A stretch of 64,000 bases of DNA from Alentia gelatinosa (taxonomy: Eukaryota; Annelida; Polychaeta; Phyllodocida; Polynoidae), in assembly GCA_950022655.1 (NCBI GenBank), contig OX465579.1:140563118-140627117 (forward strand), written 5' to 3'. The position numbers and the translations under genes were made by a program. The notes under the pieces were generated by a model that made no database searches, was not told the origin of the DNA, and saw only the letters and a list, made by a program, of their open reading frames with translations. How positions within the stretch are numbered: the first letter of the stretch is position 1; each line of letters starts with the position of its first letter. This document shows, piece by piece, positions 63,945 through 64,000 of the stretch.

Positions 63945-64000
63945 ACTCCCTACACACACACACAGAGCTTCCCACATCTGAGGCTGCTAGCTGGTCATAC

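Overview
The window is animal nuclear DNA, not microbial. Protein-coding sequence is split by many short introns with GT..AG borders, about 60% A+T outside one GC-rich stretch, and mobile-element relics lie between and inside the genes. The three recognised proteins are slowly evolving metazoan families, so a marine invertebrate bilaterian (lophotrochozoan or invertebrate deuterostome) is the best guess. The species cannot be named from sequence alone.

Layout. (1) 1-14930, minus strand: the 5' part (26 exons, about 1166 codons) of a sucrase-isomaltase/maltase-glucoamylase-type membrane GH31 alpha-glucosidase. It has a short cytosolic tail, one membrane anchor, a Thr-rich stalk, a trefoil domain, a complete GH31 unit with both catalytic aspartates, a second trefoil, and the start of a second GH31 unit that runs off the left edge. 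(2) 14931-26970: intergenic and rich in repeats. It holds a pair of related ~1-kb inverted-repeat elements, a frameshifted non-LTR retrotransposon inserted in a degenerate pyrimidine-rich array, a solo LTR with its own TATA box and poly(A) signal, and Harbinger-like MITEs. (3) 26984-36387, plus strand: a complete 11-exon gene for eIF2B gamma (EIF2B3, 454 aa). (4) 36388-44850: intergenic, dominated by a nested set of inverted repeats at 37.3-39.1 kb. (5) 44851-54309, minus strand: the last 13 coding exons (about 911 codons) of a ZSWIM4/5/6-family gene. Its SWIM zinc-finger exons must lie beyond the right edge, so 54310-64000 is read as intron. The last 8 kb of that intron is GC-rich and carries octamer and homeodomain-type sites, so it may be regulatory.

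How it fits together. The three genes have unrelated jobs: carbohydrate digestion at the cell surface, translation initiation, and probable substrate reception for a cullin ubiquitin ligase. The neighbourhood is interesting because EIF2B3 and ZSWIM5 are also close neighbours on human 1p34.1, which suggests an ancient microsyntenic pair. No new enzymatic or defence system was found. The observations most worth a second look are the microsynteny, the nested fold-back locus at 37.3-39.1 kb, the conserved ~220-bp core shared by two otherwise divergent elements, a near-perfect intronic hairpin at 29278-29328, decayed copies of an EIF2B3 exon, and the candidate regulatory intron.
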